Translations under genes and position numbers: made by a program | Shown here: piece by piece, positions 1 to 6,147 of the stretch | How the letters are laid out: every line of letters begins with the position of its first letter | Position numbering within the stretch: position 1 is the stretch's first letter | Notes under the pieces: model-generated | Told to the model about the DNA's origin: nothing | The model's input: only the letters and a program-made list of their open reading frames with translations | Database searches by the model: none | Source of the DNA: Deltaproteobacteria bacterium | Lineage (GTDB): Bacteria; Bdellovibrionota_F; JAHFAK01 | DNA length: 6,962 nucleotides | Assembly: GCA_023250585.1 (NCBI GenBank) | Contig: JAHFAK010000084.1 | Span: forward strand, 3,640-10,601 | Reading direction: 5' to 3'

Positions 1-900
1 AATGCGACGAATGATATGCTCCCCAAAATTAGTGATTTCAGTATCTTCATTAACGACGAGTACACGCCCTGTTTTTTCAACGGATTCAATGATAGCATCT
101 TCATCGTATGGATAGAGGGTATGCAGATCAATTACTTCAACTGAAATTTTATTTTCATTTTTTACTTTTTGAGCTGCTTCGAGACATAAGGGAAGCATAC
201 GTCCATAACTTATGATAGTTAACCTATTGCCTTCCATACAAATATTTGCTTTTCCAATAGGAATTGAAATATCGGAAAGCTCTGGCCATGCTGGTTTCCA
301 TTGAGTACGATCTCCAAGAGGAGCATCGATCATTTGGTTTAACTTTTTTGTATCAGTTGGCTCACCGGGAATTACTTTTTCGCAGCGCACACGAAGAAGG
401 GCTTTAGGGATAAGATACATCACTGGATCAGGATCCTTAATCGCAGAGATTAACAAACCATACGCATCATATGCATTTGAGGGAATTACTATTTTCCATC
501 CAGGGATGTGAGACATGATCGATTCAAATGAATGTGAATGATAAATTGATCCATGAATACCCGCTCCAACAGGAGTCATAACAACCATTTGAGCAGTGAA
601 CTGTCCCGCCGAGGACCAGCGCGTGTTGCCACACAATTTCAATAAATCAATGGTATTAAATATATAATCAGAAAATTGAATTTCAGCTACTGGTTTTTGC
701 CCTGCCATTGCCAAACCAAGAGCGCATCCAATAATGCCTCGCTCATCGAGCGGAGAATTCCACGCAGTCCTAAGACCTTGCGTACACGTAAAGACTCCTC
801 CCAATGGAGCTCCAACATCTTCTCCAAAGATATCCTTAACGCCGAGTTTTTCTTCTCCGTAATGGAGTGCCATTCTTATGGCTTGAGCCATCGTGGCCAT
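1..900 (-). CDS. 2-oxoacid dehydrogenase E1 component, beta subunit (C-terminus cut by window edge)
   Basis: This is the beta half of a heterotetrameric thiamine-diphosphate E1, which with E1 alpha decarboxylates a 2-oxoacid (pyruvate or branched-chain) and acylates the lipoyl group of E2 in the cytoplasm. I translated 300 codons with no stop; the frame continues past position 1, so a short C-terminal part is missing. Family motifs are FGEDVG (25-30), GGVFTCTQGL (34-43), NSPLDERG (48-55, with the conserved ThDP-contacting Glu at 53), AEIQFSDYIF (72-81), GIHGSIYHSHSFE (114-126), PKALLR (165-170) and DLHTLYPYDEDAI (258-270). These resemble the branched-chain/Gram-positive-Pdh E1 beta type. ATG at 900 is chosen because MATMAQAIRMAL matches the usual N-terminus; an AGAAAGGA stretch lies 12 nt upstream. 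The start overlaps the end of E1 alpha by 25 bp, implying translational coupling. Residues about 181-213 look longer than in typical family members. Confidence 0.93.
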   Translation of the reverse strand, partial: MATMAQAIRMALHYGEEKLGVKDIFGEDVGAPLGGVFTCTQGLRTAWNSPLDERGIIGCALGLAMAGQKPVAEIQFSDYIFNTIDLLKLCGNTRWSSAGQFTAQMVVMTPVGAGIHGSIYHSHSFESIMSHIPGWKIVIPSNAYDAYGLLISAIKDPDPVMYLIPKALLRVRCEKVIPGEPTDTKKLNQMIDAPLGDRTQWKPAWPELSDISIPIGKANICMEGNRLTIISYGRMLPLCLEAAQKVKNENKISVEVIDLHTLYPYDEDAIIESVEKTGRVLVVNEDTEITNFGEHIIRRI

Positions 901-1883
901 GGGACACTTGCATCCTTTCTGTTTTCAAAAATATCATCAAAAATCGTCGTGGCAGATGGCTTTAGTTCTTTCAAAACTTTTTGGACACACGGAACTATTT
1001 CATCTTCATACTTTTTGTGAATTTTTGTAAAATCCTCATCAGCTAATATATTTTTGGTCTTCAATACTTTTTCAAATTCTTTAATACAATCAACTTCTCC
1101 TGAAATCCAATTAGCGCCTGATGCGGAAGAGTGGCCGTACAATCGAGAAACTCGCGCTTCTAAAAAATACGGCCGCCGCTTTGTGCGGACATACTCCATT
1201 GCTTTTTCAATCGCCTGATATGATTCTATCGGATCGTTGCCATTAATAGTTATCGCTTCAATACCAAATCCTCTCGCACGATCAGCAATTGGACGATCAC
1301 AATGAACTTCATTAAAACAGGTTGAAATGCCAAATCGATTATCGGTAACGATTATTAACATGGGTAGTTCTCTGCCTTGTCGTGAAGCCCAAACAAGACA
1401 GCTTGCGAAGTCGCCTTCTGCTGTGCCTGCATCACCACCCGTAACAATCGTAATACCTTGTCCGTTCTCCCGAGCTTGCGCAACCGCTGTTCCAATCGCA
1501 GTGGAATATTGTACTTCAATCGGAGAACTAATGGGAATTACATTCCATTTTTTAATTGCACAATGCCCAACAAAATTACGTCCTTTTGAATATGGATCGG
1601 TCATTGTATTATTCATTTGTCTGATAAAGTTGATCACTGGCTCACCCATTGCCAGAAGGGTTGCCGATTGGCGATAATGAAAATGGAGATAATCGTACGC
1701 TATTCCTTCGCCTTTGTGAATCAAAAGTCCTAACGGCACATTGAAAGCTTCTTCACCAGGCCCACCGATCCAGAAAAAACCTAGACCTGATTTGTTCATT
1801 TTTATGAGACGCTCTTCCAATACACGGGACTGTACCATCAATTCATAGATTTTATTTTGTAATTTTATATCATTAATTTTCAT
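876..1883 (-). CDS. 2-oxoacid dehydrogenase E1 component, alpha subunit
   Basis: Thiamine-diphosphate-binding alpha subunit (335 aa, normal length) of the E1 decarboxylase; it works with the overlapping E1 beta. The N-terminal helix MVQSRVLEERL (16-26) and GGPGEEAFNVPLGL (40-53) are typical of the family. HFHYRQSATLLAMG (67-80) is the segment that shapes the cofactor pocket. The ThDP/Mg motif is GDAGTAEGDF (150-159) followed by DN (181-182) and GIS; Asp151 and Asn182 supply the metal ligands, but the usual GDG is GDA and the usual NN is DN. RLYGHSSASG (247-256) corresponds to the loop phosphorylated in mitochondrial homologues. An in-frame TAG lies 15 nt before the ATG, so this start is the farthest possible. 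A 13-nt near-perfect palindrome (1885-1897, AGAAAG-A-CTTTCT on the coding strand) sits where a ribosome site should be, and no clear Shine-Dalgarno is visible. Pyruvate versus branched-chain substrate is undecided. Confidence 0.95.
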   Translation of the reverse strand: MKINDIKLQNKIYELMVQSRVLEERLIKMNKSGLGFFWIGGPGEEAFNVPLGLLIHKGEGIAYDYLHFHYRQSATLLAMGEPVINFIRQMNNTMTDPYSKGRNFVGHCAIKKWNVIPISSPIEVQYSTAIGTAVAQARENGQGITIVTGGDAGTAEGDFASCLVWASRQGRELPMLIIVTDNRFGISTCFNEVHCDRPIADRARGFGIEAITINGNDPIESYQAIEKAMEYVRTKRRPYFLEARVSRLYGHSSASGANWISGEVDCIKEFEKVLKTKNILADEDFTKIHKKYEDEIVPCVQKVLKELKPSATTIFDDIFENRKDASVPWPRWLKP

Positions 1884-1911
1884 CAGAAAGTCTTTCTAAC
1901 TGATTATTCTT

Positions 1912-2006
1912 TTGTCATTGCGAGCAAGCTCTGCTTGCGAAGCAATCTCGTAAATAAAGAAGAGATTGCTTCGTCGGCTCTAAAAAGAACCTCCTCGCAA
2001 TGACAA
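1912..2006. repeat. Interspersed palindromic repeat, copy A (between lpdA and E1 alpha)
   Basis: This 95-bp element has perfect 13-bp terminal inverted repeats TTGTCATTGCGAG / CTCGCAATGACAA. Inside is a second perfect 12-bp stem, CGAAGCAATCTC (1938-1949) with GAGATTGCTTCG (1962-1973). Between outer and inner stems are two side hairpins: GCAAGC-TCT-GCTTGC on the left (1924-1938) and GGCTCT-AAAA-AGAACC (1976-1991, one mismatch) on the right. The predicted fold is therefore cloverleaf-like. It fills most of the 176-nt spacer between lpdA and E1 alpha, so if the cluster is one transcript the element would form a stable hairpin in the mRNA. Repeats with this CATTGCGA/GAAGCAATCTC signature are, from general knowledge, scattered in many bacterial genomes. 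Copies B and C share the ends and the inner stem but differ in the side arms. Confidence 0.9.
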
Positions 2007-2059
2007 CATATGATTTTCATTTTTCTGAACGAACGCTCTCACTCACAGTATGCTCCCTA

Positions 2060-3457
2060 TTACTTTTGAAAAATATGTATCGCCCTTCCATGAACCGCTT
2101 CCGCTGCTTCCATCAATGTTTCAGTTAATGTCGGATGAGGATGAATTGTGCGTATAACATCTTCTGCAGTTGCGCCCATTTCAATTGCTAAGCATGCTTC
2201 TCCAATAATATTTGAAGCTTCATTCCCCACAATAAAAATACCTAAGATAAGATCTGTTTTAGAGTCAACAACAAGTTTAACGAAACCCTGTGTATGTCCA
2301 GTGGCTAAAGCTTTACCCGAAGCTTGAAATGGGAAACGTGCAATTTTTACCGTATAACCATCCTCTCGAGCTTTCTCTGCAGTTCGCCCTACATATGCAA
2401 TTTCAGGATGCGTAAAAATAACAGCCGGGACTCCCCACGGCTCAAACATTTCATCTTGACCAGCAATTACAGCGGCTGCGACAAGCCCTTCGCGGCTCGA
2501 CTTATGAGCCAAGAGCATTCCACCCACACAATCTCCAATAGCATATATGCCATCGACATTTGTTTGTTGACGGGTATTAACTCGAATGAATCCTTTCCGA
2601 TCAAGTTTGATCCCAACTTTTTCTAACCCAAGCCCCGATGTATTTGGTGTTCTTCCAATAGCAACAAGGACTTTATCAAATGTATCTTTTTTTTCCTTCT
2701 CACAAGTTTTGAATGTCACCTGAACTTTTCCTTGTCGCTTCTTGCATTGCAGAGCTTGTGTCTTCAAGAACAGAGTAACCTTTTTTTTTGCCAAATCTTT
2801 AACAACTACTTCTACAAGTTCGGGATCAGTTCCTGAAAGCAGATTTTCTGTGGCTTCAAGGACTGTTACTTTCGAACCAAATGTTGCATAGAGCGAACCG
2901 ATTTCCAAACCAATATATCCTCCGCCGATTACACAAAGTTTTTTTGGAATTTTACTGTATTCTAAACCATGCGTAGAACTTCCAATGAGTTTTCCATCGA
3001 ATTCAAATCCTGTAAGTGGAGCAGGAGAAGAGCCAGTTGCGATGATTACATTATCACATGAAATAGTTGTTTTCTCGTTTCCCTTTTCAACGATTAATTC
3101 TCGGTTGCTCTTAAGCGTAGCTGTACCGAAAATGACCTCAACTTTGTGAGCCTTAAGAAGTGTCATAATTCCGCTGGTTAATTTTTTCACTACATCATTT
3201 TTCCATTTCTGCAGTTTTGAAGGATTGAGTTTTAGTGATTTATGTTCAATACCAAAAGCATGCGATGTGAGCATCGAACTATAGATCTGCGCTGCATGGA
3301 TCATTGCTTTTGAAGGAATACAGCCTACAGTTAGGCACACTCCTCCAATTTTTTCTTTTTCAACAACGGCAACTTTTTTTCCAAGTTGCGCCAGACGAAT
3401 CGCGGCGACATAGCCCCCCGGCCCGCTTCCTATAACTACAACATCGTAATGCTTCAT
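2060..3457 (-). CDS. lpdA: Dihydrolipoamide dehydrogenase (E3)
   Basis: Flavoprotein that reoxidises the dihydrolipoyl group of E2 and passes electrons through FAD to NAD+, closing the 2-oxoacid dehydrogenase cycle. The 465 aa are the usual length. The N-terminal FAD fold is GSGPGGYVAAIRLAQLG (10-26). The redox disulfide is GGVCLTVGCIPSK, Cys41 and Cys46; the common Asn after the first CysLeu is Thr here. ATGSSP (140-145) and the NAD fold GGGYIGLEIGSLYATFG (178-194) follow, then the second FAD segment AIGDCVGGMLLAHKSSREG (306-324). The dimer-interface catalytic pair is His441-Glu446 in HPHPTLTETLMEAA. All key residues are present. ATG overlaps the E2 stop in an ATGA junction, the classic arrangement for translational coupling. 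Placement in the cluster suggests it serves this complex, although one Lpd can also serve oxoglutarate dehydrogenase and glycine cleavage. Confidence 0.97.
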   Translation of the reverse strand: MKHYDVVVIGSGPGGYVAAIRLAQLGKKVAVVEKEKIGGVCLTVGCIPSKAMIHAAQIYSSMLTSHAFGIEHKSLKLNPSKLQKWKNDVVKKLTSGIMTLLKAHKVEVIFGTATLKSNRELIVEKGNEKTTISCDNVIIATGSSPAPLTGFEFDGKLIGSSTHGLEYSKIPKKLCVIGGGYIGLEIGSLYATFGSKVTVLEATENLLSGTDPELVEVVVKDLAKKKVTLFLKTQALQCKKRQGKVQVTFKTCEKEKKDTFDKVLVAIGRTPNTSGLGLEKVGIKLDRKGFIRVNTRQQTNVDGIYAIGDCVGGMLLAHKSSREGLVAAAVIAGQDEMFEPWGVPAVIFTHPEIAYVGRTAEKAREDGYTVKIARFPFQASGKALATGHTQGFVKLVVDSKTDLILGIFIVGNEASNIIGEACLAIEMGATAEDVIRTIHPHPTLTETLMEAAEAVHGRAIHIFQK

Positions 3458-4695
3458 AGATTACTCAAACTCTCCGTAGTGGGATTTTCAAGAAGAGAAA
3501 TAAAATTTTTACAAAACAACGCCACATGAGCTCCATCAACTACACGGTGATCCCCAGAAATAGAAATATTCATCATATCTCTAATTACAATAGCATTATT
3601 ACGAACCACAGGCCGAGGCTTTATTTCATGAAATCCCATAATCGCAACTTCTGGGTAATTAATAATGGGAACCGATAAGATCCCGCCAATTGATCCGATA
3701 TTGGTAACCGTAAATGTTCCTCCTTTTAAATCATCAAGAGCAATTTTTCCCTGACGAGCTTCATCGGAGAGGCGAACGATTTCTTTTGCCACTTCGAATA
3801 GAGAAAGTTTATCTACATTTTTAATGACAGGAACCATCAATCCATTATCAGTCGCCACTGCAATACCAATGTTATAATATTTTTTAAGAATGAACGTCTG
3901 ATTTATATCATCTAAAGAAGCATTAAGATATGCATGTTTTGTGAGCGCTTGGGCTGCGGCTTTTACGAAATAGGCTAAATAGGTTAATTTTATTTTCTCT
4001 TGATGTGCCGCTGCACTCTGTTTTTCTCTTAATGCTTTGAGTTCAGTGAGATCCACTTCATCCATATGGGTAAAATGAGCGGTGAGTTTTCTTGAAATAC
4101 TCATATGTTCAGCAATTTTTCGGCGAAGTCCGCGAATAGGAATCTTCTCGACAGGTCCTTGAATAATAATTGGTGGCTTATGCTCTTCTCTGCTCGAAAT
4201 TTCTGAAGAATGAGTAAGACCCCGTGCAGCACGTTCTACATCAGCGAAAGACACACGTCCATATAAACCAGTTGCTTCAATAGAATTGAGATCAACTCCT
4301 AAACGATGAGCTAATGCTCGCACTGCAGGCGAAGCCATTGCTTTCCCTTTTCGTTTTTCAAATTGTGAATTTTGTTGTGGTTCGTTTTTATTTTGTTTTT
4401 CTTGAACTGCCGCTTTTGTATCTATTTGTGTAAATCCTTCTTGGGATAGTTTTGACACTTTCCCCGCGTCAGCAATGTGAGCAAGAGCCTGGCCAACTTT
4501 TACAATTTCTCCTTCTTGAGCCAAGATTTTGGTAACCTTACCTGCAATGGGAATGGGTAATTCCATTGTTGCTTTGTCGGTCATAATTTCAACGAGGTGT
4601 TGATCTTCGATAACTACATCGCCTTCTTTGACAAGCCAGTGCACAATCTCACCCTCGACAATTCCTTCACCCAAATCAGGAAGTTTCCATTCCAT
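3454..4695 (-). CDS. 2-oxoacid dehydrogenase E2 component (dihydrolipoamide acyltransferase)
   Basis: Core-forming subunit that receives the acyl group from E1 on a swinging lipoyl arm and transfers it to CoA. The 413 aa show three modules. Residues 1-75 are a single lipoyl domain with DLGEGI (7-12) and the lipoylated lysine Lys41 in MTDKATME. A Gln/Lys/Glu-rich linker runs about 80-118. The E1/E3-binding peripheral domain lies about 119-155 (ASPAVRALAHRLGVDL, then ATGLYGRV). A second linker leads to the catalytic domain from about 183, with PIRGLRRKIAEHMS, HFTHMDEVDLTEL and the active-site SGDHRVVDG with His383 and Asp387. The gene is first in the cluster, with AAAGG 11 nt before the ATG. 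E1 alpha and beta normally precede E2, so the order E2-lpd-E1a-E1b is rotated. It could be a pyruvate or branched-chain acyltransferase; sequence signatures do not separate these safely. Confidence 0.95.
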   Translation of the reverse strand: MEWKLPDLGEGIVEGEIVHWLVKEGDVVIEDQHLVEIMTDKATMELPIPIAGKVTKILAQEGEIVKVGQALAHIADAGKVSKLSQEGFTQIDTKAAVQEKQNKNEPQQNSQFEKRKGKAMASPAVRALAHRLGVDLNSIEATGLYGRVSFADVERAARGLTHSSEISSREEHKPPIIIQGPVEKIPIRGLRRKIAEHMSISRKLTAHFTHMDEVDLTELKALREKQSAAAHQEKIKLTYLAYFVKAAAQALTKHAYLNASLDDINQTFILKKYYNIGIAVATDNGLMVPVIKNVDKLSLFEVAKEIVRLSDEARQGKIALDDLKGGTFTVTNIGSIGGILSVPIINYPEVAIMGFHEIKPRPVVRNNAIVIRDMMNISISGDHRVVDGAHVALFCKNFISLLENPTTESLSNL

Positions 4696-4734
4696 AATAA
4701 TGTTAACCTTTCAAAAACAAAAATTGCTGAATGG

Positions 4735-4762
4735 TTTTTACTTTAATAGGATAAAAAATCAA
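4735..4762 (-). promoter_or_regulatory. Possible promoter for the E2-lpd-E1 cluster
   Basis: On the minus strand TTGATT (4762-4757) and TAAAAA (4740-4735) are 16 nt apart, about 40 nt before the E2 start. The region is very AT-rich, so such a match is weak. It lies between repeat copy B and E2, so a promoter here would make the cluster independent of tatAC. No operator or riboswitch is evident. Confidence 0.25.
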
Positions 4763-4778
4763 AGACAAGGGGAAATAG

Positions 4779-4990
4779 TGAGAAAGAGCGATAGGAAACT
4801 GAAATGTCCAAATCGACTGTCATTGCGAAAACCTGAAGGGTTTGAAGCAATCTCTTCTGACATATCCACGATTGCGGAGTTTATCCCGAACCTGCTTGAG
4901 ATTGCTTCGTCGGACAAGAAAACGTGTCCTCCTCGCAATGACACGTGAGGGGACCACTCTCGCTATGACTTTTTCTATGTCTATTTTTCA
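4779..4990. mobile_element. Possible MITE-like insertion with target duplication, around copy B
   Basis: The direct repeat GGGAAATAG occurs at 4770-4778 and again at 4991-4999, and the following T is also shared. Just inside these, the left end TGAGAAAGAGCGATAGGAAA and the reverse complement of the right end TGAAAAATAGACATAGAAAA match at 15 of 20 positions. Together these could be a 9-bp target duplication and imperfect terminal inverted repeats of a 212-bp non-autonomous element. There is no transposase gene inside. The ends are A-rich and copy C lacks the same right end, so this boundary call is tentative. Confidence 0.35.
4783..4957. repeat. 175-bp interspersed repeat, copy B (palindromic core 4818-4943)
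   Basis: This unit recurs at 6186-6359 in the same orientation. The differences are three substitutions (4812 a/t, 4859 g/t, 4944 c/g) and one extra G in a G run near 4951, so identity is about 98%. The 126-bp core has 11-bp ends TGTCATTGCGA / TCGCAATGACA and an inner stem GAAGCAATCTC (4844-4854) / GAGATTGCTTC (4898-4908). Its side hairpins are AAACC-5nt-GGTTT (4829-4843) and GGACA-8nt-TGTCC (4912-4929). Compared with copy A the inner loop is about 31 nt longer. About 35 bp on the left and 14 bp on the right of the core are also shared with copy C but not with A. It sits in the 323-nt tatC-E2 spacer (4696-5018), which otherwise holds only the weak promoter candidate and no convincing terminator. 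Confidence 0.93.
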
Positions 4991-5018
4991 GGGAAATAGT
5001 TGATGATTGACAGCCATA

Positions 5019-5729
5019 TTAAACCATAGCCTTCTTCACATACACAAATCGCGAACCAATAATAGACAGTTCATAGAGAACGAGCAAAGGTACAGCCATT
5101 AAAATTTGGCTGATGGGGTCAGGTGGGGTCAAATAGCCTGCAACAATAAATATTATGACAATGGCGATTCGTCTATTTTTAGAAAGAAATTGTGGGGTAA
5201 TAACACCAATTTTTGTAAGAAAAACTAAGACCAAGGGAAGTTCAAAAAGACCGGCAAATGAAAATGTCCACGTCATAATAAATGAGATATATTTACTGAT
5301 TGAAATCATGGGTGTTAAGGATTCAGTAGCAAAACCCATAAAGAAATTCATCATAATCGGGACAACAACATAAAAACCAAAGAGCGCTCCAAGAATAAAT
5401 AAAAAAGCGGAGATAGGAGCCGAAATATACACATATTTTTTTTCGTTGTCTTTTAATCCTTCTGAAACAAACTGCCAAATTTGATACGTGATATACGGAA
5501 GCGAAACAAAAACTCCGACAAGCAAAGCGATCTGAACATTCGTCATAAAGGCTTCTTGCGGAGACGTAAAAATAAGCTTTCCCACGCCTCGTGTTAAAAA
5601 GGCAAGGATAGGCCCGGTAAAATTACAGGCAAGAAGTGAACACACGATAAATGCAATGAGAATTTTAATTGCACACGAACGAAATTCAGAAAGATGATCA
5701 ATAAAAGACTGACGTTTCTCGAGTTCCAT
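5019..5729 (-). CDS. tatC: Sec-independent protein translocase TatC
   Basis: Inner-membrane receptor that binds the twin-arginine signal peptide and organises TatA for export of folded proteins. It is 236 aa, in the normal TatC range. FIDHLSEFR (9-17) is the N-terminal cytoplasmic motif. SPQEAFMTNVQIALLVG (56-72), QIWQFVSEGLKDNEKK (83-98) and AGYLTPPDPISQILMAVPLLVLYELSI (197-223) are family landmarks. Phe87, Glu96 and Asp204 correspond, by my alignment, to the functionally important Phe94, Glu103 and Asp211 of E. coli TatC. Six hydrophobic segments fit about 20-38, 66-88, 103-127, 147-171, 187-199 and 206-223. One oddity is FVSEGL where most relatives have Phe-(Val/Ile)-Ala-Pro-(Gly/Ala)-Leu. 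The gene starts 6 nt after the tatA stop without a clear Shine-Dalgarno, so translation probably depends on tatA. No TatB gene is seen nearby. Confidence 0.97.
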   Translation of the reverse strand: MELEKRQSFIDHLSEFRSCAIKILIAFIVCSLLACNFTGPILAFLTRGVGKLIFTSPQEAFMTNVQIALLVGVFVSLPYITYQIWQFVSEGLKDNEKKYVYISAPISAFLFILGALFGFYVVVPIMMNFFMGFATESLTPMISISKYISFIMTWTFSFAGLFELPLVLVFLTKIGVITPQFLSKNRRIAIVIIFIVAGYLTPPDPISQILMAVPLLVLYELSIIGSRFVYVKKAMV

Positions 5730-5735
5730 GACACG

Positions 5736-5921
5736 TTATTTTTTTACATCATCATCTTTGAGCGTACTTTCAATCTCATCACGTATCTCACGTGTTCCTT
5801 TTTTGAATTCCTTAATCGATCTTCCCATTGCTCGTGCAATTTCTGGTAATCGACCAGCTCCAAATAAAAGAAGAACGATAAACAGAATAATTAAAAGTTC
5901 CCATATACCGAATCTAAACAT
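5736..5921 (-). CDS. tatA: Sec-independent protein translocase TatA/TatE family
   Basis: Small pore-forming component of the twin-arginine translocase, anchored in the inner membrane. The 61 aa protein has an N-out transmembrane helix (about 5-20), the hinge FGAGRLPEIARAMG (20-33) and an amphipathic helix continuing IKEFKKGTREIRDEI (36-50), then an acidic/basic tail ending DDDVKK. Glu8 in the membrane helix and Phe20 before the hinge match conserved TatA positions. The start is ATG at 5921 rather than an upstream in-frame ATG at 6074, because a strong AGGAGG (5931-5926) precedes it by 4 nt and the family starts with a few residues before the helix. It is followed at once by tatC. With no tatB in view, this may be a TatAC system in which TatA does both jobs, or TatB may lie elsewhere. 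Confidence 0.95.
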   Translation of the reverse strand: MFRFGIWELLIILFIVLLLFGAGRLPEIARAMGRSIKEFKKGTREIRDEIESTLKDDDVKK

Positions 5922-5949
5922 AGAACCTCCTAGAATGAAGTACAGCCGG

Positions 5950-5978
5950 ACCCTACTCTGACCGTCTTTTTCTGTCAA
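5950..5978 (-). promoter_or_regulatory. Predicted sigma70-type promoter of tatAC
   Basis: On the minus strand a consensus -35 TTGACA (5978-5973) is followed after exactly 17 nt by TAGGGT (5955-5950), which keeps the key T, A and final T of a -10 box. Transcription would start near 5943, giving a leader of about 20 nt that contains the AGGAGG site. It is the best promoter match in the window. The G-rich -10 suggests moderate strength. Confidence 0.55.
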
Positions 5979-6004
5979 GTAAAGGTCAAAAAATATGGTA
6001 CCAG

Positions 6005-6147
6005 CTGAGTAAATGGGGTGATTAAATAATTTTTCTATGGAACTGGATCCCGCGGTCAAGCCGCGGGATGACAATTTGAGAGTGTTTCCCGTTTGTCATC
6101 CCGTGGCTTGACCACGGGATCCATCTTCATTTTCCCCATTAACTGAG
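6005..6147. repeat. Double-hairpin inverted repeat (GGATCCCG family)
   Basis: Two 31-nt arms (6044-6074 and 6093-6123) are reverse complements except at two positions and are separated by 18 nt. Each arm is itself a hairpin with a perfect 9-bp stem: ATCCCGCGG-TCAAG-CCGCGGGAT on the left (6047-6069) and ATCCCGTGG-CTTGA-CCACGGGAT on the right (6098-6120). The two arm differences are a C-G pair changed to T-A within the local stem, so local folding is kept. Outer arms CTGAGTAAATGGGG (6005-6018) and CCCCATTAACTGAG (6134-6147) add an inverted pair with 12 of 14 matches. GC content is far above the surroundings. Repeats of this GGATCCCG-hairpin-ATGAC kind are, from general knowledge, dispersed in several bacterial groups, including alphaproteobacteria. 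Confidence 0.88.

Noticed and set aside
1327-1677. 116-codon plus-strand frame
   Set aside because: It is antisense to the conserved ThDP-binding part of E1 alpha; the translation has no recognisable features.
4818-4943. tRNA gene suggested by the cloverleaf-like fold
   Set aside because: There is no anticodon arm of normal size, no TTCGANTC-type T loop in the right place and no acceptor end; the inner loop is far too long and the sequence is a repeat.
4628-4948. Plus-strand frame and a minus-strand 61-codon frame over repeat copy B
   Set aside because: Part lies antisense to the E2 lipoyl domain and the rest is the palindromic repeat; no family resemblance or ribosome site.
4944-5018. Intrinsic terminator after tatC
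   Set aside because: The only stem (CTATTT/AAATAG near 4981-4999) has no GC base and no following T run; I could not support it.
5922-6074. N-terminal extension of tatA to the upstream ATG at 6074
   Set aside because: It would run through the predicted promoter and the GGATCCCG hairpin, and TatA proteins start just before the membrane helix; AGGAGG sits 4 nt before the ATG at 5921.
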